Part shown: positions 1 through 8,933 of the stretch, piece after piece
Position numbering within the stretch: the first letter of the stretch is position 1
How the letters are laid out: every line of letters starts with the position of its first letter
Assembly (NCBI RefSeq): GCF_015160855.1
Contig: NZ_CP063373.1
Span: 6,820,001-6,884,000 of the forward strand
DNA: 64,000 nucleotides
Reading direction: 5' to 3'
Origin: Streptomyces ferrugineus
GTDB lineage: Bacteria; Actinomycetota; Actinomycetes; Streptomycetales; Streptomycetaceae
The notes under the pieces: generated by a model
Databases searched by the model: none
Seen by the model: the letters and a program-made list of their open reading frames with translations, nothing else
Told to the model about the DNA's origin: nothing
Position numbers and translations under genes: made by a program

Positions 1-955
1 GGGTGCCCGGACCGACGACCAGCGCGCCCATCCGCTCGGCCAGCCGCCGCCCGAACTCCTCCGCCACCGACCGGTGCACGAAGAAGCGGTTGGCGGCCGT
101 GCAGGCCTCGCCCATGTTGCGCATCTTGGCGACCATCGCGCCGTCCACGGCCTTGTCCAGGTCGGCGTCCTCGAAGACGACGAACGGCGCGTTGCCGCCC
201 AGCTCCATCGAGGTCCGTACGACCGCCTGCGCGCTCTGGGCGAGCAGCAGCTGTCCGACGGCCGTGGAGCCGGTGAAGGAGAGCTTGCGAATCCGCCCGC
301 CGCGCAGGAGCGGTTCGCACACCTCCCCCGCACGGGAGGTGGTGACGACGTTCAGCACGCCGTCCGGCAGCCCGGCCTCCTTGAGGATCGCGGCGAGAGC
401 CAGGCTGGACAGCGGGGTCTGCGGGGCGGGCTTGAGCACCATCGTGCAGCCGGCCGCGACGGCCGGGCCGATCTTGCGGGTGCCCATGGCCAGCGGGAAG
501 TTCCACGGGGTGATCAGCAGGCAGGGACCGACGGGGCGGCGGGAGAGCAGCATGCGGTTGCGGCCGTCCGGCAGGGTGGCGAGACCACCGTCGATACGGA
601 CGGCCTCCTCGGAGAACCACCGGAAGAACTCCGCCGCGTACGCCACCTCTCCCCTGGCCTCGGCCAGCGGCTTGCCCATCTCGGCCGTCATCAGGTGGGC
701 GAGCTCGTCGGTGCGCCCGACGATGATCTCGTAGGCGCGGCGCAGGATCTCACTGCGCACCCGGGGCGCCGTACGCGCCCACTCCTCCTGCGCCTGAACC
801 GCCGCGTCCTCCGCGAGCTTCGCGTCCTTGGGGCCGGCGTCCGCGACGTGGCAGAGGATGTCGCCGGTCGCGGGGTCGTCGACGGGCATGGTGGCGCCGT
901 CCGCGGCGTCCACCCAGGCACCGCCGATGAACAACTGCGTGGGTGTGTCGGTCAT
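1..955 (-). CDS. gabD: NAD(P)-dependent succinate-semialdehyde dehydrogenase, C-terminus cut by window edge
   Basis: Aldehyde dehydrogenase superfamily enzyme. The visible 318 residues carry the family hallmarks: TPWNFPLAMG in the nucleotide-binding fold, the FTGST glycine motif, MELGGNAPF with the general-base Glu, and the catalytic Cys in GEACTAANR near residue 284. Roughly the last 150 residues lie outside the window. Its ATG (953-955) overlaps the TGA of the upstream FAD/Fe-S gene (952-954), so the two are probably translationally coupled. Placement downstream of gabT suggests oxidation of succinic semialdehyde to succinate in GABA breakdown; the substrate is inferred from context and family resemblance. 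A paralogue lies at 18190-19674. Confidence 0.9.
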   Translation of the reverse strand, partial: MTDTPTQLFIGGAWVDAADGATMPVDDPATGDILCHVADAGPKDAKLAEDAAVQAQEEWARTAPRVRSEILRRAYEIIVGRTDELAHLMTAEMGKPLAEARGEVAYAAEFFRWFSEEAVRIDGGLATLPDGRNRMLLSRRPVGPCLLITPWNFPLAMGTRKIGPAVAAGCTMVLKPAPQTPLSSLALAAILKEAGLPDGVLNVVTTSRAGEVCEPLLRGGRIRKLSFTGSTAVGQLLLAQSAQAVVRTSMELGGNAPFVVFEDADLDKAVDGAMVAKMRNMGEACTAANRFFVHRSVAEEFGRRLAERMGALVVGPGT

Positions 956-3855
956 GAGTTCTCTCCTGGTTGTCCGGGCCGGTCGGCGGCGGGGTCGAGC
1001 AGTTCCGCGAGGTGCAGGGCGCGGATGCCCCGGTCTCCGGCGAGGTGGTCGATCTGGGTGGCGCAGCTGAAGCCGTCGGCCACCACGACTGCCCGTGTGC
1101 GCGGGTCGATGCCGTCGAGGCGTGGCTTCAAGGCCAGGTCGGCGACGGCCATCGAGGTGTCGTAGTGCTGTGCCTCGAAGCCGAAGTTCCCGGCGAGTCC
1201 GCAGCAGCCCTCGGCCTCGTCGACCTTGTGTACGCCGAGGCGACTGAGCAGGTCGCGAGGGTGGCGGCCCTTGAAGGTGGCGTACTCGTGGCAGTGGGTC
1301 TGCAGCACGACGTCGTCCGGCAGAGCGGGCGGGCGCCAGCCGGGGGCGGCGAGATCGTTCAGGGCCCCGGTGAGGGTGTGGACCCGGGCCGCGACGCGGC
1401 GGGCAGCGTCGGTGCCAAGGAGTTCGGGGACGTCGCGTTTGAGGGCGGCGGCGCAGCTGGGTTCGGCCACGACGATGGGCCGGTCGTCGCCGTTGTCCAG
1501 GCGGGCGACCGTGCGGGCCATGATGCGCCGCGCGTGGGACAGCTGTCCGGTGCTCACCCAGGTCAGGCCACAGCACAGATCGTCCTCCGCCGTGCAGGGG
1601 AGGCCGGCGTCGGCGAGTACGCGGCTCGCCGCCCCGGCCACCTCGGGGCGGAAGGCGCGGGTGAAGCTGTCCACGAAGAGCAGCGTCTTCGCCGGTTCGC
1701 CGGTCCTTTCCGTGCGCAGGGCCCGGCGCAGCGCATGCCGGGAGGCGAAGGCGGGCATCCGGCGTTTCGTGGTCACGCCGCCGAGGCGCGCGAGCAGCTT
1801 CCCGAGAGGGCCGCGCAGCAGCGTGTTCACCGGGCGGGCCACGTATCCGACGAGCCTGGACGTCAGGGGAAGCCAGCCCAGGGAGTAATGGGAGCGGGGT
1901 CTGACTCTGCCCTTGTAGTGCTGGTGCAGGAACTCCGCCTTGTACGTGGCCATGTCGACGCCGACCGGACAGTCGCTGGAGCAGGCCTTGCAGGACAGGC
2001 ACAGGTCGAGGGCGTCACGCACCTCCGTGGAGCGCCAGCCGTCCTGGACGGTTCCGCCCCGCACCATCTCCTGGAGCAGGCGGGCCCGGCCTCGGGTCGA
2101 GTCGTTCTCCTCCCCCGTGGCCCGGTAGCTGGGACACATCACGCCGCCGGCGGCGCTGCGGCAGCGGCCGACGCCGACACAGCGGCGTACCGCTCCAGCG
2201 AAGCCGTCCTCGTCGTGCGGAAAGGAGAACAGGGTCTCGACGGGCAGCACGTCGGAGGGGGTGTGCAGCGCGAGGTCGGCGTCGAGGCGAGCCGGGGCCA
2301 CGATGACGCCCGGGTTGAGCAGCCCCTCGGGGTCGAAGACTTCCTTGAAGGCGGCGAACGCCCGGATCATCCGGTGGCTGTACATGACCTCCAGCAGCTC
2401 GCCCCGGGCCCGCCCGTCACCGTGTTCGCCCGACAGGGTTCCGCCGTGCTCGACGACCAGGGCGGCGGCTTCGGAGAGGAACCGGCGGGTGGCGGTCCGC
2501 CCCGCATCCGTGGCGAGGTCGAAGTCGATGCGTACGTGGACACAGCCGGCGCCGAAGTGCCCGTACAGCACGCCGGTCAGCCCGTGGGCGGCCAGCAGCT
2601 TGCGGAAGTCGCGCAGGTAGGCGGCCAGGTTCTCGGGCGCGACGGCCGCGTCCTCCCAGCCGGGCCAGGACTCCCCGCCGTCCACGAGACGAGCCGCGAG
2701 CCCCGCCCCGTCCTCCCGTACCCGCCACAGTGAGCGCCGCTCGGCCGCGCTCTCCACGACTCGTCCGCCGGTCATCCGGCCCCGGGCCTTGAGCACGGCC
2801 AGCAGCTCGGCGGCGCGGGCGTCCACCGCGCCCTCGTCGTCCCCGTCGAGTTCGACGTACAGCCAGGCACGGCCCTCGGGCAGTCCGGTGACGGAGTCCG
2901 GCCCACGGCGGGCGCGCATGGTGGCGACGATCGCCTCGTCCATCCCCTCCACGGCGGTCGGATTCCACCGCAGGATCTCCGGCACGTCCTCGGCGGCGTC
3001 CACGACGTCGTCGTATCCGAGGGTGAGGAGGGTGGCGGCCTGTGCGGTCGCCACCAGGCGGACCGTCGCTGCGGTGACGACCGCACAGGAGCCTTCGGTG
3101 CCCACCAGCGCGCGAGCCATGTCGAAGCCGTGCTCAGGCAGCAGGTGGTGCAGCTGGTAGCCGGAGACCTGACGCGGAATGCGGCCCAGCTCGGTACGGA
3201 TCGGCGCCAGATTCGCCTCGATCAGGCGGCGTACGTCCGCTTCGAGGCGGGCGACCCGCTCGACCGCGTCCGTGTCGTTCGGGTCGGCCGCGCGCAGGCC
3301 GGTGCGGTCGGCGACGGCCCGCAGGCCGTCGGCCGTCACGATCTCCAGCGCCTCGATGTGCCCGCTGGTGCGCCCGTCCCGCACGGAGCGGTTGCCGCAG
3401 GCGTCGTTGCCGATCATGCCGCCGAGGGTGCAGCGGCTGTGCGAGGACGGGTCGGGGCCGAAGGTGAGTCCGTGCGGTGCGGTCGCGCTGCGCAGCGCGT
3501 CCAGGATCACTCCGGCCTCGACGCGTGCGGAGCGCGCCGTGGGGTCGATGTGCAGGATCCGGTTCATGTAGCGGGAGAAGTCCAGGACGACGCCCGGCCC
3601 GACCGCGTTGCCCGCCATGCTGGTGCCGCCGCCGCGCGCGGTGACCGGAACGTGCGCCTCGCGGCAGGCCCGCAGCACCGCGACGACGTCGTCGGCGCTG
3701 CGGGGAAAGACCACGGCCCTCGGCGGGACCCGGTAGTTGGAGGCGTCGTAGGCGTAGAGGCCGGTGGAGCCAGGGCCGGTCTCCACCCGCAGGCCGGGCG
3801 CGGTCTCGGCGAGCCGCGCGACCAGCGCCTCCAGGGCCGTGGTGGCGTCCGTCAT
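952..3855 (-). CDS. FAD-binding and 4Fe-4S D-2-hydroxyacid dehydrogenase (YdiJ/GlcD-like)
   Basis: A 967-residue fused flavoprotein/iron-sulphur protein. The N-terminal PCMH-type FAD domain includes RGGGTSMAGNAVGP (about residues 75-90), followed by a FAD-linked oxidase C domain, a ferredoxin-type segment with CLSCKACSSDCPVG, and a C-terminal CCG domain with two cysteine motifs (CCGLTWV, CCGLAGN). This layout is that of E. coli YdiJ (D-2-hydroxyglutarate dehydrogenase) and lactate/glycolate dehydrogenases that pass electrons to quinone. The chosen ATG (3853-3855) overlaps the gabT stop as ATGA. The frame stays open upstream to 4758, but that part is antisense to gabT and not real. The substrate is inferred to be a 2-hydroxyacid linked to GABA or glutamate carbon; it could also be D-lactate. 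Confidence 0.9.
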   Translation of the reverse strand: MTDATTALEALVARLAETAPGLRVETGPGSTGLYAYDASNYRVPPRAVVFPRSADDVVAVLRACREAHVPVTARGGGTSMAGNAVGPGVVLDFSRYMNRILHIDPTARSARVEAGVILDALRSATAPHGLTFGPDPSSHSRCTLGGMIGNDACGNRSVRDGRTSGHIEALEIVTADGLRAVADRTGLRAADPNDTDAVERVARLEADVRRLIEANLAPIRTELGRIPRQVSGYQLHHLLPEHGFDMARALVGTEGSCAVVTAATVRLVATAQAATLLTLGYDDVVDAAEDVPEILRWNPTAVEGMDEAIVATMRARRGPDSVTGLPEGRAWLYVELDGDDEGAVDARAAELLAVLKARGRMTGGRVVESAAERRSLWRVREDGAGLAARLVDGGESWPGWEDAAVAPENLAAYLRDFRKLLAAHGLTGVLYGHFGAGCVHVRIDFDLATDAGRTATRRFLSEAAALVVEHGGTLSGEHGDGRARGELLEVMYSHRMIRAFAAFKEVFDPEGLLNPGVIVAPARLDADLALHTPSDVLPVETLFSFPHDEDGFAGAVRRCVGVGRCRSAAGGVMCPSYRATGEENDSTRGRARLLQEMVRGGTVQDGWRSTEVRDALDLCLSCKACSSDCPVGVDMATYKAEFLHQHYKGRVRPRSHYSLGWLPLTSRLVGYVARPVNTLLRGPLGKLLARLGGVTTKRRMPAFASRHALRRALRTERTGEPAKTLLFVDSFTRAFRPEVAGAASRVLADAGLPCTAEDDLCCGLTWVSTGQLSHARRIMARTVARLDNGDDRPIVVAEPSCAAALKRDVPELLGTDAARRVAARVHTLTGALNDLAAPGWRPPALPDDVVLQTHCHEYATFKGRHPRDLLSRLGVHKVDEAEGCCGLAGNFGFEAQHYDTSMAVADLALKPRLDGIDPRTRAVVVADGFSCATQIDHLAGDRGIRALHLAELLDPAADRPGQPGENS

Positions 3856-5120
3856 CGCCGCGCCGCTCCCGATGTGCCGACCTCGACGGCGGTCGCCCAT
3901 GCCTGGAGGCCCTCGTCCACCGCCGTCTCGTCGATGACGAGCGCCGGGATCATGCGTACGACCTGGTTCCAGGCACCGCACAGCAGCAGGAGCAAGCCCT
4001 CGTCGACGGCGGCGCGCTGCACGCGGGCTGCGGTCTCGGGGTCGGGGCTGCCGTCCTCGGTGACGAACTCGGTGGCCAGCATGAGGCCGAGGCCGCGCAC
4101 GTCGCCGATGCCCGGCGTCCGGTCGGCCACCGCCTCCAGGCCCTGGCGCAGCCGCTTGCCCATCGCCTCGGCGTTCTCGACGAGCTTCTCGTCGCGTACG
4201 ACGTCCAGCGTCGCGCAGGCCGCGGCGCAGGCGACGGCGTTGGCGCCGTACGTGCCGCCCTGCGAGCCGGGCCACGCCTTGGTCATCAGCTCCTCGGACG
4301 CGGCGATGCCGGACAGCGGGAACCCGCTGGCCAGGCCCTTGGCGGTGACGAGGATGTCGGGCCTGACGCCGAAGTGGTCGTGCCCCCAGAAGCGGCCGGT
4401 GCGGCCGACGCCCGTCTGCACCTCGTCGAGGATCAGCAGGAAGCCGTGGCGGTCCGCCCGCTCCCGCAGGCCCTCCATGAAGGCACGGTTCGCGGGCACG
4501 TAGCCGCCCTCGCCGAGCACCGGCTCGACGATGATCGCGGCTGTGTCGGCGGGTGAGGAGATCGTCTGGAGCGTGTAGTCGAGCTCCTTCAGGGCGAAGC
4601 GGGTGGCGGTCTCCTCGTCCCAGCCGTACCGGTAGGCCGACGGGAAGGGGGTCACGACCACGCCGCTCATCAGCGGCGAGAAACCGGAGCGGAAACGGGT
4701 GCCGGAGGTGGTCATGGAAGCGGCTGCGACGGTACGGCCGTGGAAGCCGCCGTGACACACGATGACGTTCGGCCGACCGGTGGCCTGGCGGGCCAGCCGC
4801 AGCGCGGCCTCCACCGCCTCGCTGCCGGAGTTGGTGAAGAACAGGCTGTCCAGGCCGGTCGGCAGGACCTCGCCCAGCTTGTCGACCAGACGCCGCAGCG
4901 GCTGGTGCATGACGGTCGTGTACTGGCCGTGGATCAGCGTGCCCACCTGCTCCTGTGCCGCCGCGACGACCTTGGGGTGGCAGTGTCCGGTGCTGGTGAC
5001 GCCGATGCCGGCGGTGAAGTCGAGGTAGCGGCGGCCGTCCTGGTCGAAGAGGTGGACGCCCTCGCCCCGGGCCGCCACCACGGGCGTGGCCTGGCGAAGG
5101 TGCGGCGACAGTGCGGTCAT
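3852..5120 (-). CDS. gabT: 4-aminobutyrate aminotransferase family (class III PLP aminotransferase)
   Basis: A 422-residue class III aminotransferase. Visible marks are TGIGVTSTGHCHPKV near the N-terminus, FFTNSGSEAVEAALRLAR for the phosphate-binding region, LILDEVQTGVGRTG with the PLP-contacting Asp, and TAKGLASGFPL with the Schiff-base Lys near residue 261. The length is usual for GabT. The start at 5120 is preceded by a GGGAGA ribosome-binding site; the open frame extends 35 codons further upstream but without such a site. First gene of a three-gene operon with the FAD/Fe-S dehydrogenase and GabD, divergent from a PucR regulator, which supports transamination of GABA or a related omega-amino acid to a semialdehyde. 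The exact substrate is inferred. Confidence 0.92.
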   Translation of the reverse strand: MTALSPHLRQATPVVAARGEGVHLFDQDGRRYLDFTAGIGVTSTGHCHPKVVAAAQEQVGTLIHGQYTTVMHQPLRRLVDKLGEVLPTGLDSLFFTNSGSEAVEAALRLARQATGRPNVIVCHGGFHGRTVAAASMTTSGTRFRSGFSPLMSGVVVTPFPSAYRYGWDEETATRFALKELDYTLQTISSPADTAAIIVEPVLGEGGYVPANRAFMEGLRERADRHGFLLILDEVQTGVGRTGRFWGHDHFGVRPDILVTAKGLASGFPLSGIAASEELMTKAWPGSQGGTYGANAVACAAACATLDVVRDEKLVENAEAMGKRLRQGLEAVADRTPGIGDVRGLGLMLATEFVTEDGSPDPETAARVQRAAVDEGLLLLLCGAWNQVVRMIPALVIDETAVDEGLQAWATAVEVGTSGAARR

Positions 5121-5150
5121 GTTCGTCTCCCGGCCTCGGTGTTCGGTCTG

Positions 5151-5183
5151 CTGCGGTTCTGCTGCGGCTGTACTGCGGCTGTA
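5151..5183. repeat. 11-bp tandem repeats in the gabT/pucR intergenic region
   Basis: Three head-to-tail 11-bp units, one diverged (CTGCGGTTCTG) and two identical (CTGCGGCTGTA), followed by a partial fourth, lie just upstream of gabT. One helical turn per unit would place copies on the same DNA face, so they could be operator half-sites for the divergently encoded PucR protein. This role is inference only. The rest of the 295-bp intergenic region shows no other clear element. Confidence 0.45.
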
Positions 5184-5415
5184 CTGCGCCCTGACGAGCA
5201 TCTCGGCGGACCAGGGCCGCGCCAACGCGCGATCTGTCCGACCGGGACGCGGTATCCGGACGTTGTGTCAGGCGCGCGCCGGGCCCTCACCCCGCCCCTC
5301 CGCGTCGTGGCTGCCGTCTCCGCGCTCTTGCGCAGGTCAGCGACGCTTGTCAGAGTGACGGGGCAGTTCCCCGAGCTCTGTGCCTTCATCGGAGCCGGCC
5401 CCCCATGGAGGCACC

Positions 5416-7110
5416 GTGAGCGAGAACCACCCCACGGCTCCAGGGCCGGGCACCGACGGCCCCGACGCCTGCGTGCCGGGCCGCGAGGTGAACACCGCCG
5501 GCCGCCCGCCCACCGTGGCCGACGTACTGGCCCTTCCCGTCCTGGCCGCCGGACAGCCGCAGGTGGTCACCGGCTTGTCCCGGCTCGACCGCCCCGTCCG
5601 CTGGGTCCACATCACCGAACTGACCGATCCCGCCTCGTTCCTGAAGGGCGGCGAACTCGTCCTGACCACCGGCATGCCGCTGCCCGAGGAGCCGGCCGGT
5701 GTACGCCGATACGTCGACGAACTCGCCGACGTCGGCGCGGCGGCCCTGGTCATCGAGCTGGTCCGCCGCTACCACCGCCCGCCCGACGCCCTGGTCCACG
5801 CCTGCGAGGTCCGCGGCCTGCCCCTCGTCACCCTGGCCAAGGACGTCAACTTCCTGGAAGTCACCCAGGTCGTCCACGCGTTCATCCTCGGCAACCAGGC
5901 CGAGGTGATGCGGCGGACCCAGCGCGTCCACGAGGCGTTCACCGCCCTCACCCTGCGCGGCGCCGGGCCCGAGGACGTCGTACGCGCCGCCGCCGAGATG
6001 AGCGGCCACACCGTCGTACTGGAGAACCTGATCCACCAGGCCCTCGTCTGCGAGCCTTCCGGTGGCACGGCCGAGGCGGCGCTCACCTCCTGGGAACAGC
6101 GCTCCCGAGCGACACCGTCCGCCGACCGCACCACCGTCTCCGGTCCCGAGGGCTGGCTCGTGGCGCCCGTCGAGTACCAGGGCGAACGCTGGGGCAGGGT
6201 GGCCATGCTCCCGCCCCCGCCCGGCCCGGCCGCTCACTCGGCCCTCGGCCCGTTCGGTCCGGAAGCCGTCACGGTCCTGGAGAGAACCGCGATGGCCCTC
6301 ACCATCGCCCGTCTCACCCACCCCACGCCGTGGGAACGCGCAGCACACCGCGGCGTGCTGCGCGACCTCGTCGAACAGCGCCACCGCTCGCCCGCCGACG
6401 CCGAGGCCCGGATCGCCGCGCTGGGCCTGCCCACGGCGGACTCCCGCTTCATCGCCGTACTCGCAGACGTCCGATGCGAGGACGACACGACCAAGGCCGA
6501 GGAACTCCTCTCCGAGGAGCTGAAGAAGAAGGGAACGCAGGCCCTCGTCGGCCTCCTCGCACCGACCCGCCTCGGCATCCTCCTGTCCCTGCGCCCCGAG
6601 CAACCGTGGCGACCCGTCGTCGAGCACCTGAGCCGCACCGCACTCGACCTGGTTCCCGGGACAACGGTGAGCACGGGCAGCGAGGCGGCAGACCTCCCTG
6701 CCGTCGCCCGCTCCTTCCGTGAGGCGACCCGCGTCGCCGAAGCCACCGAGCCCGGCCAGCCGCTCCCGCCGGACCGCTCTTACCACGAACGATCCGACAT
6801 CGGCCTGCGTCGCCTCCTCTTCGCCCTCCGCGACGACACCCGGATCCAGGACTACGCCGAACGCCGGCTCGGCCGACTCGCCGACCACGACGCCCGCCAC
6901 GGCACGGACCTGCTGACCACCCTGCGCCACTACCTGGACGCGGCGGGCAACAAGACGGTGGCCGCCCGCTCCGGCGGTCTGTCCCGCGAGACCGTCTACC
7001 AACGTCTGCGCGCCATCGAGCGGATCCTCGACTGCGACCTCGAGTCCGGCGAACAGCGCACCGAACTGCACGTGGCACTCACGGCACTCGACGTCCTGCG
7101 GGTCCGCTGA
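5416..7110 (+). CDS. PucR-family transcriptional regulator
   Basis: A 564-residue regulator with an N-terminal PucR domain (VADVLALPVLAAGQPQVVTG onward, with the GGELVLTTG motif), a central GGDEF-like CdaR region, and a C-terminal HTH_30 domain (LLTTLRHYLDAAGNKTVAARSG... ETVYQRLRAIERIL). The GTG at 5416 is chosen because GGAGG (5407-5411) sits just upstream; an ATG 12 codons earlier lacks a comparable site. PucR/CdaR proteins sense nitrogen or sugar-acid metabolites. Divergence from gabT makes the GABA operon the likely target, possibly through the 11-bp repeats in between; that link is inferred. Confidence 0.92.
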   Translation: MSENHPTAPGPGTDGPDACVPGREVNTAGRPPTVADVLALPVLAAGQPQVVTGLSRLDRPVRWVHITELTDPASFLKGGELVLTTGMPLPEEPAGVRRYVDELADVGAAALVIELVRRYHRPPDALVHACEVRGLPLVTLAKDVNFLEVTQVVHAFILGNQAEVMRRTQRVHEAFTALTLRGAGPEDVVRAAAEMSGHTVVLENLIHQALVCEPSGGTAEAALTSWEQRSRATPSADRTTVSGPEGWLVAPVEYQGERWGRVAMLPPPPGPAAHSALGPFGPEAVTVLERTAMALTIARLTHPTPWERAAHRGVLRDLVEQRHRSPADAEARIAALGLPTADSRFIAVLADVRCEDDTTKAEELLSEELKKKGTQALVGLLAPTRLGILLSLRPEQPWRPVVEHLSRTALDLVPGTTVSTGSEAADLPAVARSFREATRVAEATEPGQPLPPDRSYHERSDIGLRRLLFALRDDTRIQDYAERRLGRLADHDARHGTDLLTTLRHYLDAAGNKTVAARSGGLSRETVYQRLRAIERILDCDLESGEQRTELHVALTALDVLRVR

Positions 7111-7320
7111 GGTCCGTGCCGGTCGGTGCCCTTTCCTGCGTCTGACAGGCCATGTATCAGCGCATTCGGCGCAGTTGGACAGGGGATTCGTACGGGAGGG
7201 GTGAACGGGCCACGGACCTGCCGTCCTCGTCCGGTCTCGTCGCCGACCCTGCCGCCGGCACCGCGATCCTGGCGGCGTCGTCCATCGGCCACCCGTCGCC
7301 AAGGACGGAGGACCCGCGCC

Positions 7321-7472
7321 GGAAGGTCCAGCACAGGACCGCACTCGGCCCGACCGCGTTGCCCGCCATGCTCGTGCCACCGCCCCGGGGCCGTGACCGG
7401 CACACCACCCTCACGGCAGGCCTACAGCACCACCGACCATGTGGTCGGTGGTGCTGCGGAAAGGCCACGGCA
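7321..7472 (-). pseudogene. decayed fragment of a FAD-linked oxidase gene
   Basis: About 150 bp align base by base, with small indels, to 3573-3719 inside the intact FAD/Fe-S dehydrogenase gene of this window. The minus strand still reads RGGGTSMAGNAVGP, the FAD-binding signature, and loses the frame on both sides (the copy continues as SAVLCWTF instead of GVVLDFSR). There is no start codon or ribosome-binding site. It is the only coding-like relic in the 387-bp gap between two convergent genes. It is best read as the scar of a partial duplication or of a lost paralogous gene. Confidence 0.75.
7428..7453. terminator. 12-bp perfect inverted repeat between convergent genes
   Basis: CACCACCGACCA is followed after two bases by its exact reverse complement. 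It lies between the PucR gene (ending 7110, plus) and the oxidoreductase gene (ending 7498, minus), where a bidirectional terminator would be expected. There is no T-run, as is common in Streptomyces. The tight two-base loop means the true hairpin would melt a few central pairs. Confidence 0.45.
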
Positions 7473-7497
7473 TCTGCTCAGCATCTCTGTTTCACGC

Positions 7498-8775
7498 CTA
7501 CTTGATGAGGTCCTTGAACTTGTAGTAGGCGCCCGCGAAGGGCAGGAACCAGGGCGGGCCGAAGTGGCCCGGGATCCGTCGGAAGGGCAGGTCTCGCCAG
7601 GGGTTGGCGGACGGCGTCCCGTTCATGTACTCGGCCATCTGCTTGCCCATGTAGGTGGCCATCTGCACGCCGTGGCCGGAGTAGCCGAGCGAGTAGAACA
7701 GCCCGTTGTGCTCGCCGGCGTGCACCATGCGGTCCATGCTCATGTCGACCAGGCCGCCCCAGCAGTAGTCGACGCGCGTGTTCGTGAGCTGCGGGAAGGT
7801 CTCGGTCATCGCCTTGTGCAGGATGCGCCCGCTCTTCGCGTCCGACTGCTGGTCGGGCAGGGCGAACCGGGCGCGGCCACCGAACAGCAGCCGGTGGTCC
7901 GGAGTGATCCGGAAGTAGTTCAACAGGTTCAAGGTGTTCGACGACATCCGCCGGTTCGGCAGCAGCGCGTCGCAGACGTCCTTGCCGAGCGGCTCGGTCA
8001 CGATGATGAAGCTGCCGACGGGCGCGAGCCTGACCTGATGCCAGCGCAGCGGCCTGCGGGTGTAGCCGCTGGTCGCGACGAGCACCTGGTCGGCCTCGAC
8101 GGTCCCGCGCGCAGTGACCAGCTCGTGCCGCGTGCCGCCCAGCCGCTCGACCTTCTCGACCGGTGCCTTCTCGTGAAGGGTGACGCCGAGCCGCGCGGCC
8201 GCCTCGGCGAGGCCCTTGGTGAACTTGCCGACGTGCAGCCCAGCGCTCTTGGTGTCGGACAGCCCGCCGTGGAAGCGGTCGGAGCCGATCTCGGTGTGGA
8301 GCTCGCTCTTGGAGATCAGCCGGGTCTCGATTCCGAGGCGGCCGGACATGATCTCGTGGGTCCTGCGCAGACCGTCGACGTGAGCCGGCTTGGAGGCCAG
8401 GACCAGCTTGCCCGTGCGGGCGAAGTCGCAGTCGATCCCCTCTTCGGCGACGAGCTTCTCGATGGTGTCGACCGCGTCGTGGTAGGTCATCAGGTACGCC
8501 TTCGCGGTATCGAACCCGTAGCGGGCAACCGCCTGCCGGAACCCGATCGACAAGCCCGTGGTGGCCATGCCTCCGTTGCGGCCCGATGCCCCGAATCCGA
8601 TCGTGTCCTTCTCGAAGACGTGCACGCTGGCGCCCTTGCGCGCCAGATGCAGTGCCGCCGAGAGGCCGGTCAGGCCGGCACCGATGATCGCCACGTCGAC
8701 GCGCCCACCGATCTCGGTCCGGGATCGGTCCGGACCCTGGGGAGCGGTGTCGAGCCAGTAAGGGGTGAACTTCAT
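7498..8775 (-). CDS. DadA/PuuB-like FAD-dependent amine or amino-acid oxidoreductase
   Basis: A 425-residue DAO-superfamily flavoprotein. A Rossmann ADP-binding motif VAIIGAGLTGLSAALHLA is at about residues 28-45, followed by FEKDTIGFGASGRNGG. The C-terminus has the family's SLGYSGHGVQMATYMG. The opening PYWLDTAP is shared with the paralogue at 20011-21294. The closest functional models are gamma-glutamylputrescine oxidase (PuuB) and D-amino-acid dehydrogenase. It is divergent from the HAD gene, with overlapping promoters and a GTCGACAA operator between them, so it is probably controlled by the GntR protein at 10034. Substrate not determined by sequence; a polyamine or secondary amine is likely. 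Confidence 0.88.
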   Translation of the reverse strand: MKFTPYWLDTAPQGPDRSRTEIGGRVDVAIIGAGLTGLSAALHLARKGASVHVFEKDTIGFGASGRNGGMATTGLSIGFRQAVARYGFDTAKAYLMTYHDAVDTIEKLVAEEGIDCDFARTGKLVLASKPAHVDGLRRTHEIMSGRLGIETRLISKSELHTEIGSDRFHGGLSDTKSAGLHVGKFTKGLAEAAARLGVTLHEKAPVEKVERLGGTRHELVTARGTVEADQVLVATSGYTRRPLRWHQVRLAPVGSFIIVTEPLGKDVCDALLPNRRMSSNTLNLLNYFRITPDHRLLFGGRARFALPDQQSDAKSGRILHKAMTETFPQLTNTRVDYCWGGLVDMSMDRMVHAGEHNGLFYSLGYSGHGVQMATYMGKQMAEYMNGTPSANPWRDLPFRRIPGHFGPPWFLPFAGAYYKFKDLIK

Positions 8776-8849
8776 GTCGCTGCTCTCTCCTGCCAGTGCC
8801 GTCCGTTGTGAACGCGCGGCGCGTGGGTCAGGCCTGAAGTTCGGGCCTG

Positions 8850-8892
8850 TTGACAGTTGTCGACAATAAACTTATCGTCGACAATCGACAAG
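8850..8892. promoter_or_regulatory. divergent promoters with GntR-type operator (site 1)
   Basis: On the plus strand TTGACA (8850-8855), a 17-bp spacer and TATCGT (8873-8878) form a good promoter for the gene starting at 8934. On the minus strand TTGTCG, 17 bp and TATTGT serve the gene starting at 8775. The palindrome TTGTCGACAA (8857-8866) and a second GTCGACAA (8877-8884) overlap both promoters. The same core recurs at 9986-10012 and 11213-11242. A repressor bound here could block both directions; the assignment to the GntR at 10034 is inferred. Confidence 0.65.
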
Positions 8893-8933
8893 CGACAGTG
8901 CCTGGCTCCTTCGATCGGCAACTGGAGAGACCC

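Noticed and set aside
970..2733. Long plus-strand open frame opposite the FAD/Fe-S gene
   Set aside because: Composition is a mirror of the real gene (Gly/Val/Gln/His-rich, no motifs); a GC-rich shadow.
3856..4758. 300-codon N-terminal extension of the FAD/Fe-S dehydrogenase reading frame
   Set aside because: It is antisense-frame shadow of gabT, Arg-rich, without family similarity; the ATG at 3855 overlaps the gabT stop as expected in this operon.
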